64,000 nucleotides of DNA from Stereum hirsutum FP-91666 SS1 (Eukaryota; Basidiomycota; Agaricomycetes; Russulales; Stereaceae). How positions within the stretch are numbered: position 1 is the first letter of the stretch; each line of letters opens with the position of its first letter. A program made the translations under genes and the position numbers. The notes beneath the pieces were generated by a model, which did no database searches, was not told the DNA's origin, and saw only the letters and a list, made by a program, of their open reading frames with translations. Positions 1 through 12,227 of this stretch are shown here, in pieces. The stretch is taken from the NCBI RefSeq assembly GCF_000264905.1, contig NW_006763141.1, positions 552,600 through 616,599 of the forward strand, in the 5' to 3' direction.

Positions 1-2141
1 CGAACTATCTCGACCCCGACCCCGATCCCGCCCCTCATCCTCACTACACGTCGCACTCTGCGGCACACTCTTCGTTCCACCTCTCAAAAAACCCTGAGTC
101 GTATGTCGTCTCTTCCTCCTCGCCCTCGCCGCCGGTCCCGGTCCGCTCTCCATCCCTCCCATCCCCGTCTCCATCTCCACCACCATCTCTCGTACCTCGT
201 GGATCTGTTCGTCCGTCTTCGACCGCCCTACTCTCTTCTTCTGCTGTTGCTGTTGTTGCGTCGCTCGGCCGAGAGTGGTGGTGGTGGCGTTGGTGTGGGA
301 TGTGGATGTGGCCCCGAGGGTGGCAGCAGTCGCGATCTTGAACTGCATCTGCTGTCCCCCTTGTCCTTGTCCCATCGTCGTCCCAAACCCCTGTTGCCCC
401 GTATTAATCCCCGTCACCCCCACCCCAAAACCCTGCCCTTGTCCTCCATTCACACTGCCCACCCCCGCCGCACCTGCCCCCACCCCACCCACCCCACCCA
501 ACACCCCCTCCCTCCTCCCCTTCACATTCCTCGGCTTATACCCCGCCTTCATATACAAATCCGGAAACGCATTCCGAAACCGATCCCTCAAATCCGTGCT
601 CCTCCTCCCCTGCCCTTTAAACACCGGATCCTTCACAATCGCAGCCCACACCGTTCCGTGCCTCTCATACCCCGCTTTGAGGGCACGATCTTCCTCTGGG
701 GTGAATGGGCGCCGCTTTTTGGAACGTGTTTTTTCGAAGATGGAGGTGCCGTCGGGGAGGGAAGAACGGATTTTGGTGGAGAGGTGGGTTTTGGCGTTGG
801 GGTAGTGTTGTTTGTAGGCGTCGGGGAAGTAGGTGCGGAATCTGGGTGGGTGGGTGGGTGGGTGGAGTGAAGGGTGGGTGAAGGGTGGGTGGAGTGGGTG
901 GAGGGTGGATATAGATAGTATAGGATAGAGAGAGGGATTTATTAGTTAGTTATTCATCCATCGAGAGAATAGGGGCAGCGAGAAAGACGAGGTCGTGTGC
1001 GAGTACGAGTACGTGTGGCGTAGACATTAGACGCGCTAACATGTACGCCCCATGCCTGCGCGTGCAACACACAGCACATCGCGGCCTGCTACTAACAACG
1101 TGGAACGCGGAAGCACGCGCCACATAGGGATGTGATGTAGACGCAGGCTGGACTCGGAACTGAGACAAGACAAGACGCGGCTATTCGCGGTCTGCGGGCT
1201 GATGATACGCGAACCCTCTGCCCTCGAGACAATCCAGCGCAGTGCAGTTGTCGGAATAGAAGAGAAGAGTACAAGAGAGATAGAAGAGAGATGGAAAGGG
1301 AACGTACCTGTCTTTGAGATCGACGGGCGAGCGATGGTCGAATTCGAGTGACTTGTCGTTCAAGATCGCCTTCCAGTTCCCCACACCATGCTACACAGAC
1401 ACGAGCACGATGAGATAATGATAAATGATAATGAAAGAAGAACAACGACGCGTCAGGAAGAGAAAGAGAAAAAGAATAAAGACATACGCGATTACACCCT
1501 TCAACCAACATCTGCGTCTCCTCCATCGTCCACTTCTTCCTCATCTTCTTCTCCGCCCCCGTCCCCACACTCCCACTCCCACTCCCCGCCACACCCGTAC
1601 CCACATTCACCGCCCCACCCGTCAGCCTCTCAGCATCCGCCGCTTTCGACCCCTCGCCACTCTCCAACTTCCTCACCTTCCCCTTCCTCTCCATGACCAA
1701 ACTCTCCGCCCTCTCTCTCTGTTCCCTCCCCGCCACGGCATCAGCTTTCGTCCCCGTGGCGCTCGTGCTCTCAAACACGGACGTGTCGTCCCTGAACGTC
1801 CATGGCTGGACTTGACGCGGTGACGACGGCAATGCGAGCGAGACTCTTCGTTGTTTCGTCGTTGACGGTCTCGACACCGTGCCCGTGCCACCCGTGGCTG
1901 TCATAGTAGCAGTAGTCGCGGTGGTCGTGGTCGTGGTCGCAGTAGGTGGAGCAGACACAGACGATGAGGATGAGGATGGTGGTACGTGTGCGGATGAATG
2001 TGGTGGTGCGTGTGTGGAGGATGGGGGTGGGAAGGGAGCGGTAAACGAGAAGGTAGCGGAAGTGGGTAGACTCCGGGGAAGACCCTTCGCAGGTCGCTGG
2101 TGTTGTTGCTGTTGTTCGAGCGTAGTCGTCGATTGAGACAT
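1..2141 (-). CDS. Double-Myb telobox telomere-binding protein (Tay1/Teb1-like), 3' end cut by window
   Basis: Exons: complement(join(<1..841,1308..1390,1488..2141)), 526 residues with no stop before base 1. The N-terminal 200 residues are low-complexity (polyQ, Ser/Pro/Thr). A first Myb repeat spans about 201-262 and crosses both introns; a second spans about 290-345. Each ends in a telobox-type third helix (VDLKDRFR at 241-248, TDLRDRFRN at 328-336), the motif that in TRF, Taz1, Tbf1 and Tay1 reads double-stranded telomere repeats. Two tandem Myb repeats in one chain is the layout of yeast Tay1 and fission-yeast Teb1. The C-terminus is Gly/Gln-rich, then basic. The ATG at 2141 is the only in-frame one before the polyQ. 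Inferred role: nuclear, binding telomeres or telomere-like promoter sites. The family is clear; the exact orthologue is less so. Confidence 0.8.
844..910. repeat. GGGT-rich simple repeat in intron of the Myb gene
   Basis: About five to six GGGT units start at 844 and continue into degenerate GGGTGGA/AGGGT blocks to about 910. They sit directly upstream of the intron 2 acceptor (843-842) of the double-Myb gene. The plus strand has many runs of three Gs, so a G-quadruplex is possible; the transcript side is C-rich and acts as an extended pyrimidine tract. Confidence 0.8.
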
Positions 2142-2437
2142 ATCAGCCTTCGGTCCTGTTTGGCGTTGTCGATATCCAATGTCAAATGGTAAGGATTCAA
2201 AAAGTCAGAAAGTCAGAACTCAGAACTGAGATAGTCAGAGCTCGAAGAGGATGGGGAGGATGGGATGGAAAGGAAAGGAGAGAAGGGGAACGCAGCGAAG
2301 TCAAGGCGGTTTTGTATGAATGGAGAAACGGACGGAGAGGGAGGATGGATTACCGTTTCCGGACTCGAACGGGGGTATGGACCTCTATGGACGCAGAACG
2401 CAGTTTGAATTCGATTGGGGATTCTGTGACACCGATA

Positions 2438-3339
2438 TCAATGAGGTGACGCGGACACGCCCTGTCCTGCGTACCAGAAAGAAAAAGAAATTGCACGAAG
2501 GTCACGAGCAAGTTTCCTTTCCTTCGACGCTGCGACAAGACCGAGAACGAAGGCCGTCCCGATCAGGAAGGATGGGTATTCAGCCGGCTCTCCTGCCGAA
2601 AGAAGTTGCATCAGCATCATGGCAGAGGCATGTTCACCTCTCCTCCTCCTTGCCACTCTCAACTTGGCCATCGCTCTCCACTTATCCGCATCAATCACTG
2701 GTGGCACAGTACCATTCACAAACTCGCCGCTTGCTCGTGCACGACACAGCCTTTTGCCTCGACACGACCCCTCCGTCATTTCCCCGCACGTCCATCTCTC
2801 ACATATTGCATAGTGCTACATCTCTCACATAGTATAGTGCATCTTAGATACCATGTACTATGTACGACAGTCACAATCTCGAATAAATCGAGAATCGAGG
2901 CAGCACCCGATCTCCGACTCCGTTCCAATTCGGGCTTCAGGTTCAGATTTATGCCAGTGTTCAGATTCAGATTCAGATCCACTCGCTCTCCTCATTGCAC
3001 TGAGTTATCTTAAACCACTCAACCGACCAACCAAGGTCAAGTAAAGAAAATACATACGAGCACTCTCAGGCTGGAATCTATGTCAAGCAAAGCTGCTTCT
3101 GCTTCCAAACCCAAACCCAAAGTTATATGACCGTGAGCGCGACCTGCCATACATACCCATTCTAATTCCTGAACACAGTCCGACCGTACGCGATCACGGT
3201 CCACACAAATCTGCAAGAAAGAACGCCAATCCTCCACTGTCCAACGCCCATCGTTCGTTCACGTCCAAACCTTACGGTAATACACATCTGACATCTCGCC
3301 CTTTTCCCGTCTCTTTATCGCCACCGCCACCTTACTCAT
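2438..3339 (-). CDS. Possible small multi-exon gene, structure unresolved
   Basis: Between two certain minus-strand genes are open segments that look coding but could not be joined in one frame. An ATG at 3339 opens a basic stretch. After a possible 39-base intron comes a segment beginning EDWRSFLQICVDRDRV, open to a strong GTATGT donor near 3051. Further on, near 2700-2440, a segment contains DADKWRAMAKLRVARRRR, a clear 45-base in-frame intron (strong donor, CTGATG-type branch site, CGGCAG acceptor), then a hydrophobic helix (FLIGTAFVLGLVAA) and a basic end before a stop at 2438. It could be a small single-pass membrane protein, or unrelated open stretches. No family recognised. Confidence 0.3.
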
Positions 3340-3442
3340 CCACCCACCCACCAATTCAATCCTCCACCACCCCCCTCCTCCGCCTCCTCCCTCTTCTGCT
3401 CCTTCTAGTCCACTAGTCCACTCCAATTACAACATACCCCCC

Positions 3443-6400
3443 TTACGCACCAACCAACAACTCCGGCGCGATCCTCTCCTCCACCCCATGCAACTTCTCA
3501 TTCCAAACCTGCAGCCTCTTCGCCAGCAAGCCGATCTGTTCCCTCGATAACACGCGCGGCTGGACCCAGCTGATTGTCGCTTTGGAGTCGACTTGGTCGA
3601 TGGAGCCGCGGATGAGTTTTAAGCTGTTTCGTTTCGTTTGTGTGCGGTTTTTATGGTGGTTTGTGGTGGATGGTGGAGGGAGGAGGGAGTGTGGCGAGTG
3701 GCGTACGACCATCCGACAATCCACCGAACAAAAAAGAAAGAAAAAAAATCATCAGCAAACAATTCCAATTCCAATTCACACCTTCATCTCATCCCCATCC
3801 ATCCAAAAATAAACACCAAAGAAATTCACAATCCGCAAACCCGAACACGCCCCCCCAAATCGCGATAAGCAACCACGAGCATGGCCATGTAAGGACCTCC
3901 CTCACGCTTCAACACCTCGACACCTCAACGCTTCATATCGCACGATCGCATCCCGCAATCTCTCGAAGCTCTCACGCCCGCATCTGACATCTTGCCTCTA
4001 ACGAAGACTGGCAAAGGACCAAAGATGCCGTCATCCTCCCCCGCGGCTGGCTGGCTGGATGTGACGTCGATTAGAGGCTGCAGTTGCCTCCTGCCTCCTG
4101 GCAAGTACTATATCATCATCATCTCATTATCACCATCACATTCAAAGCGTACGCCGAGTGCGCGAATTATGAACGTGGGGGACATCAGATTCAGATCATG
4201 ATCATTTGCACATCGACGCAATGACGACGCTTTGTCTTTCGCACAATCATGAGCCATGAACTATTGGTTATTGGCTAGTTGGGCGATAGCGTCATTGTCC
4301 ACACGAGAGACAACCCGGCCATTCACGCAGCCAACCAACCAACTAAAAGATGATGGACATCCCGGAACAAAGAAAGCCAAGCAAAAAAGACACAGAAAGA
4401 GAGAGAGAGAGAGAAACCACAAAGCAAAGAACGCACCTCAAAGCCTTCATAATCAAATGCTCGACCTCGTCCAACGGCAGCCTCGTCTCCTCCGCGATCG
4501 TCTGGAAGCTCATCGTCCTATCATACGCGTCCCTCCTGAACACGGACTCGATGAGCGCCATCAGACAGATCTTCTGCCTCAGGAACGGGTAGTTCTCTTG
4601 CAGGATCGGCTACGCCACATACACACACACGCCACACAAACAAGTCACAAAAGAAATTAGAAAAAAATCAGCCCGAATAGAACATTGGGTGGAAGGAAGG
4701 AAGAGGGAGCCAAACGCACCTCCTTAGGGAACAACGGTGCCAACGCCTCAAACTTGCCGATGTTCCCCTCGTTGAACGTGAACAGCAGCCTCTTGATCCA
4801 CTCATGCGGCGTCCCGTCCAGCGCGTCCAAAATCGGGTGCATCAGCTGCGTTTCCCATTAGACCGTACATCGAAACGGTAAATTTGATCCAGGTGCGGTC
4901 AGTTCCAGGTATCAGTGAGCGGAGATTTTCAGGTCGTGGGAGCCGTCCGTGGTGGTTGATTTCGTTGTTTTGGTTTAGGCGACGCGAATGCAGGATAGTC
5001 GAGCGAGCGAGTGGACGGATGGAGAGACGGACGAACGTTTGAACAAAGTTCAAGGTTCAAGGTTCAGCGATTGCAAAACAACAGAAAGTGATCGGTGCAG
5101 GAACGGCGAGCGACGATGGATAGGCGTTGGCGTTCGCGTTCGCGTTCGCATCCAATCCAATTCCAATCCAATCAAGCGTCGAAAAGGTACCGAGTCGCGA
5201 TAGGTCCAGGTTTTTGAATGTGGTCGATTGAATGTGGAAGGTCGGCCGGCAGGTTCGAATAGATATGAGGATACACGTCGAGGCCAGGCGAGACGAGGAG
5301 GCAGTGTGGACCAAGAAGAGAATGACACGCCCGTCCGACCCGATACGATACGACCCAACGCGCGAACGACACGACACGCAAATGCCCGACCCGAGGGTAG
5401 CCGTGTCCGATTTGACAATTGAGGGTAAAGAGTCGACGGTCGATCGAGAATTGAGAGGTTGTCCATCCGGAAGCGTCCGACACAAGAAAGGCATTCGCAA
5501 CCGAGATAGTCGACGTGGAGGTGAACGTGAACATGCAGGGAAGAAAGAAAATGGTGTGGCAAGGTCAGTTAGAGTTTACGGGTGTGATCTCGGGAAAACA
5601 CAGAAATGGAGAGAAGCACGGGAGGGAAGCGAGTCGAAACGCAGAAGAAGACGCCAGAAAGATAAAGGAGACTTGACGAAACTCAGGGAGGGAAACAGAA
5701 GCAGAAGAAGAGGATGAAGGAAGGCCTCGAGGGAAGGGTCGATCTGGGGAGTGATCGACGTTAAAATAAAAGCAAAAGTGAAAGTGACGGCAGAGCGGGC
5801 TCGCCCACACCGACTCCGGGGGTTCTCCTCGAATTCCGAGGACTGTTTAATAGCACCGAAAATGAAAGACTAAAGCTAAGCCAAAACCAATCGTAAATTG
5901 GGAAACGCTATCACAACTCAAATTCGAATTTCCAAAGGTAGCAAAGCAACCACGAAAAGCATAATGAACCACAAGCTTATTACGCCCGAGTTGAAGCGTC
6001 ATATTGCAACCACGCCAGCGGATAGATCTCTCCGCCAGTAGCGGCATATCTAAAATCCGACATAAGTCGCAAAGTACGCGACAGAAGGTGAGGCAATTCA
6101 GAGGCGGGGCTTGCACGTAAGCATAAGCGTAAGTATCACCGACATTAAACGCGGTGAACCTTGCCGCGAGTCTCACGCGCGGTTGAACAGAATACACCAC
6201 ACAGGACAAACAAATGGTATCGCAGTGAAAGGAATCAGTTGGATGAAAGCATCCGGATACGCAGAGGCTACGACCAAGGATGTGAATCGTCGCAGTGAGG
6301 CACAGAAAACAAACGTGCGATACAAGTTGCTTTTTCTCCGAGCTTCATCCCAAATGAGGGGAAGAAAACTAACGCATTCAAGCTTTGATGTCACCAAAGC

Positions 6401-7576
6401 AAAAACATACGCCTCGCCTTGATCGTGCAAAGCAGAAGGGACGACACAGATTATTCTCGTCCAGATCGCACTTGCGCATTGAGATTTCGACCATGCCAGG
6501 AACCCCAAAAACCGAAAGAAGAGGAGCAAGTAAGGAAGATGAAAACTCACCAACTCTCCAAAGTTGTAGATCGTGTCCCCAAGGAATGCTGAGATCCCAA
6601 GATCGTGTGCACGCAGAAGACGCTCCTCCGCCGACATATCCGCTTGTATGTCAACGCATGCGAGGTAGAGCAGGGAGTTGCGGTAGTACGGCGCATATTC
6701 TGCTTTTGCCTATCAGATTCAATCAAGCAGTCACATCTGTTAGTTAGCAACGCCCCTGCTCCAATCATACCGTCAAGTAGAGGCTTGCCTTGTAGTAATC
6801 CGCCGCCACACTGTAATACGCCGCATTCACGCTATTCTCCACACCTGATAGTTCATCAAGAATCTTCCAGGCAGCATCGATGTCGGTTTTGGTTCCCTCA
6901 ATATCACCGTAGGATAGTTTGGCGTGGGCGAGTGTGGCGAGGAGAAGGACATGAGCCTCAGGCGAGGCGTCGGTGTCGATTCGAGAGAGGAGGTCGGTCA
7001 GGAAGGCGATGTGCTGGGCAGGGTCTGCGAGCAAAGACAGCGGAGAAGTAGTGAGTTATACTGGCAAAGTGAATGACGCTACTGGGTATGGGGTAGTAGT
7101 GGAGCACTGTCCTCCAGACATTCCCCGCTTGGTTCGGGCGGGCGCCACAACCGAACCCTGATCCCTGCAGAACCGAGTAGCTTAGAGAAGACGAAATAGT
7201 AACGCACTGTCAATATCTCTTGACACCTTCACCCCCATCTCCACAAAGCGGAGCGCGTTTAGCCGCGACTCGAAATCCCTGACGAATCGGTCGAAGACAT
7301 CTACTCGGTAAGGCTGCGAGAGTGGGTGGTCGAAGAATTGGGCGAGCTTGCCCGTGAGCTGATGCCATAGCCTGCAGTGATGTAAATATTCGAGTGATCA
7401 GCCCAAACCACCATTTCAATTCGCGATTAACGAGCGCACTTTCTTGAGTGCAAATCTCGGAAAGACTCAAAGAATGGGTGTAGTTCTGCCGGGGTTGCAG
7501 AGAGTGCACTAGTAAGGTATTCCTCGACATCGAGCTTTGGCTGTTTCGGCTTCTCAGCTGGTATTGAAGATGACAT
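3443..7576 (-). CDS. RPN9: 26S proteasome regulatory subunit RPN9 (PSMD13)
   Basis: Exons: complement(join(3443..3623,4437..4609,4720..4845,6551..6709,6771..7024,7208..7371,7440..7576)), 397 residues (human PSMD13 is 376). RPN9 is a PCI-domain subunit of the 19S lid, needed for lid assembly and so for degradation of ubiquitinated proteins. Diagnostic blocks: KLWHQLTGKL near residue 46, IYNFGELLMHPILDAL in the middle, the PCI winged helix with EVEHLIMKALS, and the C-terminal RGSIDQVDSKATISWVQPRVL block, all colinear with PSMD13. All seven exons join in frame with normal splice sites. The ATG at 7576 gives a typical N-terminus. Two introns are very long (4846-6550, 1705 bases; 3624-4436, 813 bases), while the others are 53-183 bases. 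It shares the 7577-8529 spacer with the divergent C2H2 gene. Confidence 0.95.
4399..4414. repeat. GA dinucleotide repeat in RPN9 intron
   Basis: A short perfect (GA)n run lies inside the 813-base RPN9 intron, just downstream (in gene direction) of the donor at 4436. It is a simple microsatellite. Confidence 0.85.
5124..5176. repeat. GCGTTC and CCAAT short tandem repeats inside the 1.7-kb RPN9 intron
   Basis: Three to four imperfect GCGTTC units (5124-5150) are followed by imperfect CCAAT/CCAATT units (5152-5172). They lie in the middle of the giant RPN9 intron and account for part of its low-complexity character. Confidence 0.6.
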
Positions 7577-8529
7577 TTTCGGACGATGTGCGGCGTGTAA
7601 AAGGAGTGCTCAGAAGGTAATTTTGTGTGGAACGATGAGCGCGATGGTGGCGTCTTGGGCGACGCGTACGCGCGTTGCGTGTTCGCTTAGCTCAGCATGC
7701 GCTGTTTGCGCGTGTTAGGATCCGAAGGTCTTGCCTATTCCAGAAGTAGCGATTGGGGGTCACTCCGCGCTGAAACGCTTTGACGGTAACACGTGTATGC
7801 ATTTCCATTTACTGACGGGTTCTTGACCAATCCCCAATGGAAAGCTTCCGTTAGCCTCCGCCCGCTAACCACGCTGAAACCGCGCCGCTCGCTTCAACAT
7901 CGCCGTCGGTCACAACATTCCATGAACCCTCTCGTTATCCCGAATATCTTCTGAGCATCTTTCTTCTCTGTCCCCCCTGCGCTGCCAGCTATTTACCGGG
8001 GGAAGGCTTTGCTCAACGACGAGGAAGAAGCACCGGTCGTGCGATGTCGCGCTTCCTCCACGGATATCGGTGCACAGCCTGGTTGAGTAACCCTTCAAAG
8101 CAACGCTTGGCCGCGCGAAATCCGAAGTGCGACCCTGCACAAATTGATTTGGCTCAGCTCGCCGCCTCGAGTTACGTAAATGACCAAATTGACATTTGTG
8201 CTCCTTCAGGCTTTCCCTATTCGGGCACCGTCTGCTTCCTTGGACTTCGCCTAGCGAGGACCAAGCGCGGTCATAAACCGGCCCCGCGTTTGCGAACGGT
8301 TTCACCTCTCTCTTTCTCTCTTTCACTGCTCCTTCCCATCGCTTTCCCGTGTGGCTCGTCCTTTGTCCAGTCGTGTTGTCTTTGTGCCAAGTTCCGTTAG
8401 CGTACAACACGCGTAATTTCCCGTGACTCATTGATCTCCTTGTCTTGCGTTGTTTGCCCCCGTCTCGCGCTTTGACCTTCGCTGTGCGCTAGACCACATA
8501 CATCTCACTCCTCACTCCCCCCTTCCCCC
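7577..8529. other. Divergent intergenic spacer (RPN9 / C2H2 gene)
   Basis: No supported gene. Promoter and 5'UTR space for two divergent genes. The 120 bases before the C2H2 start are strongly pyrimidine-rich, typical of fungal 5' leaders. The open frames at 7910-8431 (minus) and 8044-8400 (plus) overlap each other on opposite strands and show no family features. Confidence 0.6.
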
Positions 8530-10862
8530 ATGGCTATCAGCAGAACTTTGAAGAGCAAGAAGGTCAAGACAGGAGACACGTCTTCCAAGGCCAAGGTCAG
8601 TAGATACAGCTCAACCCTGCCTTCGCATTCCGGTGTGACTCAAAGTCCACTTCGAGAGCTAATGCGTCACTTCTCAATTGCAGTCAGATATCCTGAAGCC
8701 CTTTCAGTGCCAGGATTGTGATGCTACATTTGGTCGTAAGGCAGACTGCCAGCGCCATTGGAACACGAAGCATGATCCAGATCGCAAGTCAAGGTGCGTT
8801 CTCAGTACCCCTCATCCCTCTCGTCTTTGGTCCCCCACATTTGTACTTGGGCTACGATGCTGACTCAGCGTTCCGCAACACGCAGGGAATTGGTGTGCCC
8901 TTGGGTTGGATGTGACAAAACGTTCTCCCAGAAGTCAAACTTCGAGGATCATTACAAAACGCAGTACGTTTCCTACTCCTTCAAATCTCGTCGGTGCTCT
9001 GCTTCTCACGTACTGCGGTATGCAGCATGCCACGTCACCTCACCCAGCGCCCCTGTCCCTTCTCCAAAGCATGCCCCTTCCTTTGGGTGACCCGTTCCGC
9101 TCTTTCAAAACACAAGAAGGAGTCCCACGGAAAGAACGCGGTCAAGGTTGTTCGATCGACTGACGCTCAGTCTCTCCACGCTTCAGAGACCCCCGAATTC
9201 ATTTCCCCAGCCCCCTCCCCCACCCCTTCGACATCGACATCATCCGACCGACCATTATCACAATCAGTTTCGATGAGACCGCTCTTACCCAGGCCGCGTA
9301 AACTTGAATCTCTCCCTCTGGCCGTCATCTCTCATTCTCACTCTCATTCATCGTCGGCTCCGGGATATTCACCGACGACCTCCCAATCGCCCACCTCTTA
9401 CGCTTCGTACTCCCCCGTATCGTCGCAGTACCCCGCTCCTATTCACACTCACCTCTGCCCTCATCATCCCGTTTGCTCTACCACATCTGGTCCGAATTCG
9501 AATGTATACCAGGCTGAACCTACCTCCGCACCACCTCACATCACTCGGTTTCCCTACCTTCCTCCTCCCCATTCTCAGTATCACCACGGAACCTACCCTC
9601 AATATCTAGCACCCCATCCTCACGCGTCGTACCCACAGACCTCAGCATCCCACCGCGAGTCTTCGACCGTGAATGCTCATTCTCAGGTACTCCCGTCGCC
9701 TCGTCAACTCTTGGCAATGCATGACCGGTCTTCCTCCTCGGAGCGCTACAACTACCACCATTACTCCCATTCTCACTCCCATCATCACCCATACAATCAT
9801 TCCTCGCCTCTCTCCCCACTGGGTCTCATCCATCGCTCCTCCGCTCCTCATCTTCGCGGCACGACCTCAAGCGCGCGCTTCACAGCAAGCCAAGTCAACG
9901 AGACTCGAAGGCTGCCACCTCCCCCTTCCGCCTCTATTTCCAACGCGATCGTTCCCGCCGGTGCCGTGCGGGTGAAGCTCGAAGACGATTACGAAGAAGT
10001 CTCCCTTGACAGGTCCGCAGGCCTCTCAGGGCCAGGCAGATCGTACTCCCCGACGTTCTCCTTCGAACGCGAACGACGTCACTCCGGGGCTGGACGCCAA
10101 TCCCAGTCCCAGGCGCAGTCCCGATTCCAGTACAACTACGAGCCCGACCATCATCGTCCGTCGTCATCGCACACCCTCTCGAGCACGACGTCGAACTACT
10201 CGTACTCGTACGGCCTGGGGAACGGGGCGCGGACTGCGGACACGGCGAGGACGAGCATCAGCCCTGTGCCTGCTATGGCGCAAATGTCTGGTGTGGCTCC
10301 GAGGTCCGGTGTGGGTGCTGGTATCAATGCGGGAGGTCCTCCTCGTTCGGTGTCGCCTTCCGTGAACTCGGACTACTGCAATGACCGTGATCGTGATCAT
10401 GACATGGAGATGGATATGAGGCCGAGGAGTGCGGGTGGACTTGTGGGGCAGCGTTATCGTGGCCATGAGTTGGATGAGGCATTAGGGAGGAGGCCTTCGT
10501 CGAGTGGCAATATTCCGACTGGGACGAGATACGGAGCACTCAAGGCACAGGGAGAGGTTGGGTCTTCGAGGGGTGAGAGGGGTGGTGTGTGTAGGTCGTG
10601 GTCTGAGATTGTGTTGGGTCCTAGTCCGGCGACTGGATCGGGCAGCCGGACGGGAACAGCAAAACCGTCTGCTGCGGGGCGAAACCAAGGGCAGGAATCC
10701 GAGGCTGGGTCGGATACTGAGCATGGGTGTGGCACGATTACGAGGGCCAAGTCCGCATCGCCTGAGGAGAGCGACTCGGATATGGATGCGGGTACAGGGG
10801 GAAAAACTAAGGAGGAAGAGGAGGGTGGAGAGGGTGAAGATAACGGGGATATGGAGTACTGA
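8530..10862 (+). CDS. C2H2 zinc-finger transcription regulator, three fingers and long disordered tail
   Basis: Exons: join(8530..8595,8684..8793,8886..8963,9026..10862), 696 residues. Three C2H2 fingers lie within the first 140 residues. The first is CQDC...H-x4-H, the second C-x4-C-x12-H-x3-H, with its last His made across an intron, and the third C-x5-C-x12-H-x4-H. The rest is Ser/Pro/His/Tyr-rich and disordered, then Gly/Arg-rich, and ends in an acidic tail (EEEEGGEGEDNGD) of the kind seen in activation domains. The ATG at 8530 is the first after the pyrimidine-rich leader and gives a basic N-terminus (LKSKKVK). Inferred: a nuclear DNA-binding regulator. Its targets cannot be told from sequence, and no named orthologue is recognised. 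Confidence 0.88.
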
Positions 10863-12227
10863 GTGTCGAGAAGGTAGGCCTCTCATGCTGCGTTGTCCAG
10901 ACTCGTCTCTTTTCTTGCGCTGCCCCGTCGGGGATCTTTCAATTCTAAAACCATATAATTACGTTCGCATGTTCATATTCATGGACTACTGCCTTTCTCC
11001 GTATCTCCTTGCTCCTTGTTGCATCATCCACTCTGTTCTCATCGCATTGTGCACTGTTTCTGAAGTACTTTAAACTTCCATTTAATTCTCGCTCAGATTC
11101 TACTCACCCTCGTCGTTCTCTGTCCATATTGCACTGTTTACATCTACACATGCATACAACATACACATTTATACATCATCTCATCCACTCCACACTGCAT
11201 ATTCCATTCTCCTCGTCTTCATATCTCACTTCACGTCTCACATCTTGCATACACACCGAACATCTATCTGCATACCTGCACATCATCATCTCTGACTCTC
11301 ATTTGTACATTACTGTATCTATACCACGTCCATCATCTGGTTCTGGCTCTGGCTTTTTGCATTGCATATTCCTGTAGATATACCCACATTGGTCTCTTTC
11401 CCCTCACACTTCTCGCTCACAATTCATCTCGTATCATCTCGTCATCTCTTCTCACATCTTGGCTCTCTTCGGATGGACCTTATACTACACATCGTAAATC
11501 ATTACTCGTTTCGGCGCCGTGCGCCTCGTTAGCCCTCCAATAATTTTTCTCTCTACCATCCCAATCAAACACATTCCATCAACCATTTCTTCGCATCATA
11601 CAACTTCAAGCACCCTGCTGTACATACTCTGTCTATTTTTTTCTCCCTGCTGCTCTTCATAAGTACTGTACATACCCGTCTATTCTTGCTTGACGACCCA
11701 TAACACAACACCACAAAACCGTAGTTCGAACTCCACGCTAGGCTCACAAAAATACGCTCTACATATATGACAATGCATGCTATGCTTTATGCTCCTCATT
11801 TAGCTCGGTTTAGTGTGATTTGAGGCGTGGTTCAGAATCCAGATGAGTCGAGCTTAGCACTGACACTCGGACTCGGATGTAAGGAGTTCCAGGGTGAGGC
11901 GGGTGTCACTGACGATGGTTAGAATTCATGTGGAGAGGACGCTAACGTAGCTTCAAAGGGAGTCGGAAGCATTGATCGAGACGCTAAGTTGAAGGAATTT
12001 GGAGCGAAGGCAATATACGAGGCCGCCACATACATACGTACTAGCGGCTGTAAAGGGAGATGAAGGGGAGAGCAGGTATGCAAAGCGGTGGGTAAGGGTC
12101 GGAATGAAGAGCTCAGGTTGGATTGATGCTATTACATGGCTTTTGATTCAAAAGGAGGTATAATATACCATCTTCGCCCGTTCTGGCACCGTCGATACCC
12201 TGGGACTTAGACCCTGATCCCCTTTAT
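10863..12227. other. Convergent 3' region, no gene seen
   Basis: Sits between the ends of the plus-strand C2H2 gene and the minus-strand P450. The first 900 bases are pyrimidine-rich with many CATC/ACAT runs, so they probably hold a long 3'UTR. Open frames here lack splice support or family motifs. Confidence 0.6.

Noticed and set aside
103..870. 255-codon plus-strand frame
   Set aside because: It lies antisense to the last exon of the double-Myb gene, whose second telobox repeat is unmistakable; its His/Pro/Leu composition is the shadow of that exon.
5050..5562. 170-codon minus frame inside the RPN9 intron
   Set aside because: Three overlapping frames in the same stretch with repetitive composition; no family features.
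9304..10539. Several open frames overlapping the C2H2 gene on both strands
   Set aside because: Shadows of a biased Ser/Pro/His-rich exon.
11009..11377. Frame ending CIFL-stop
   Set aside because: 122 codons of low-complexity His/Ser/Thr in a pyrimidine-rich 3' region; the CaaX-like end looks accidental.
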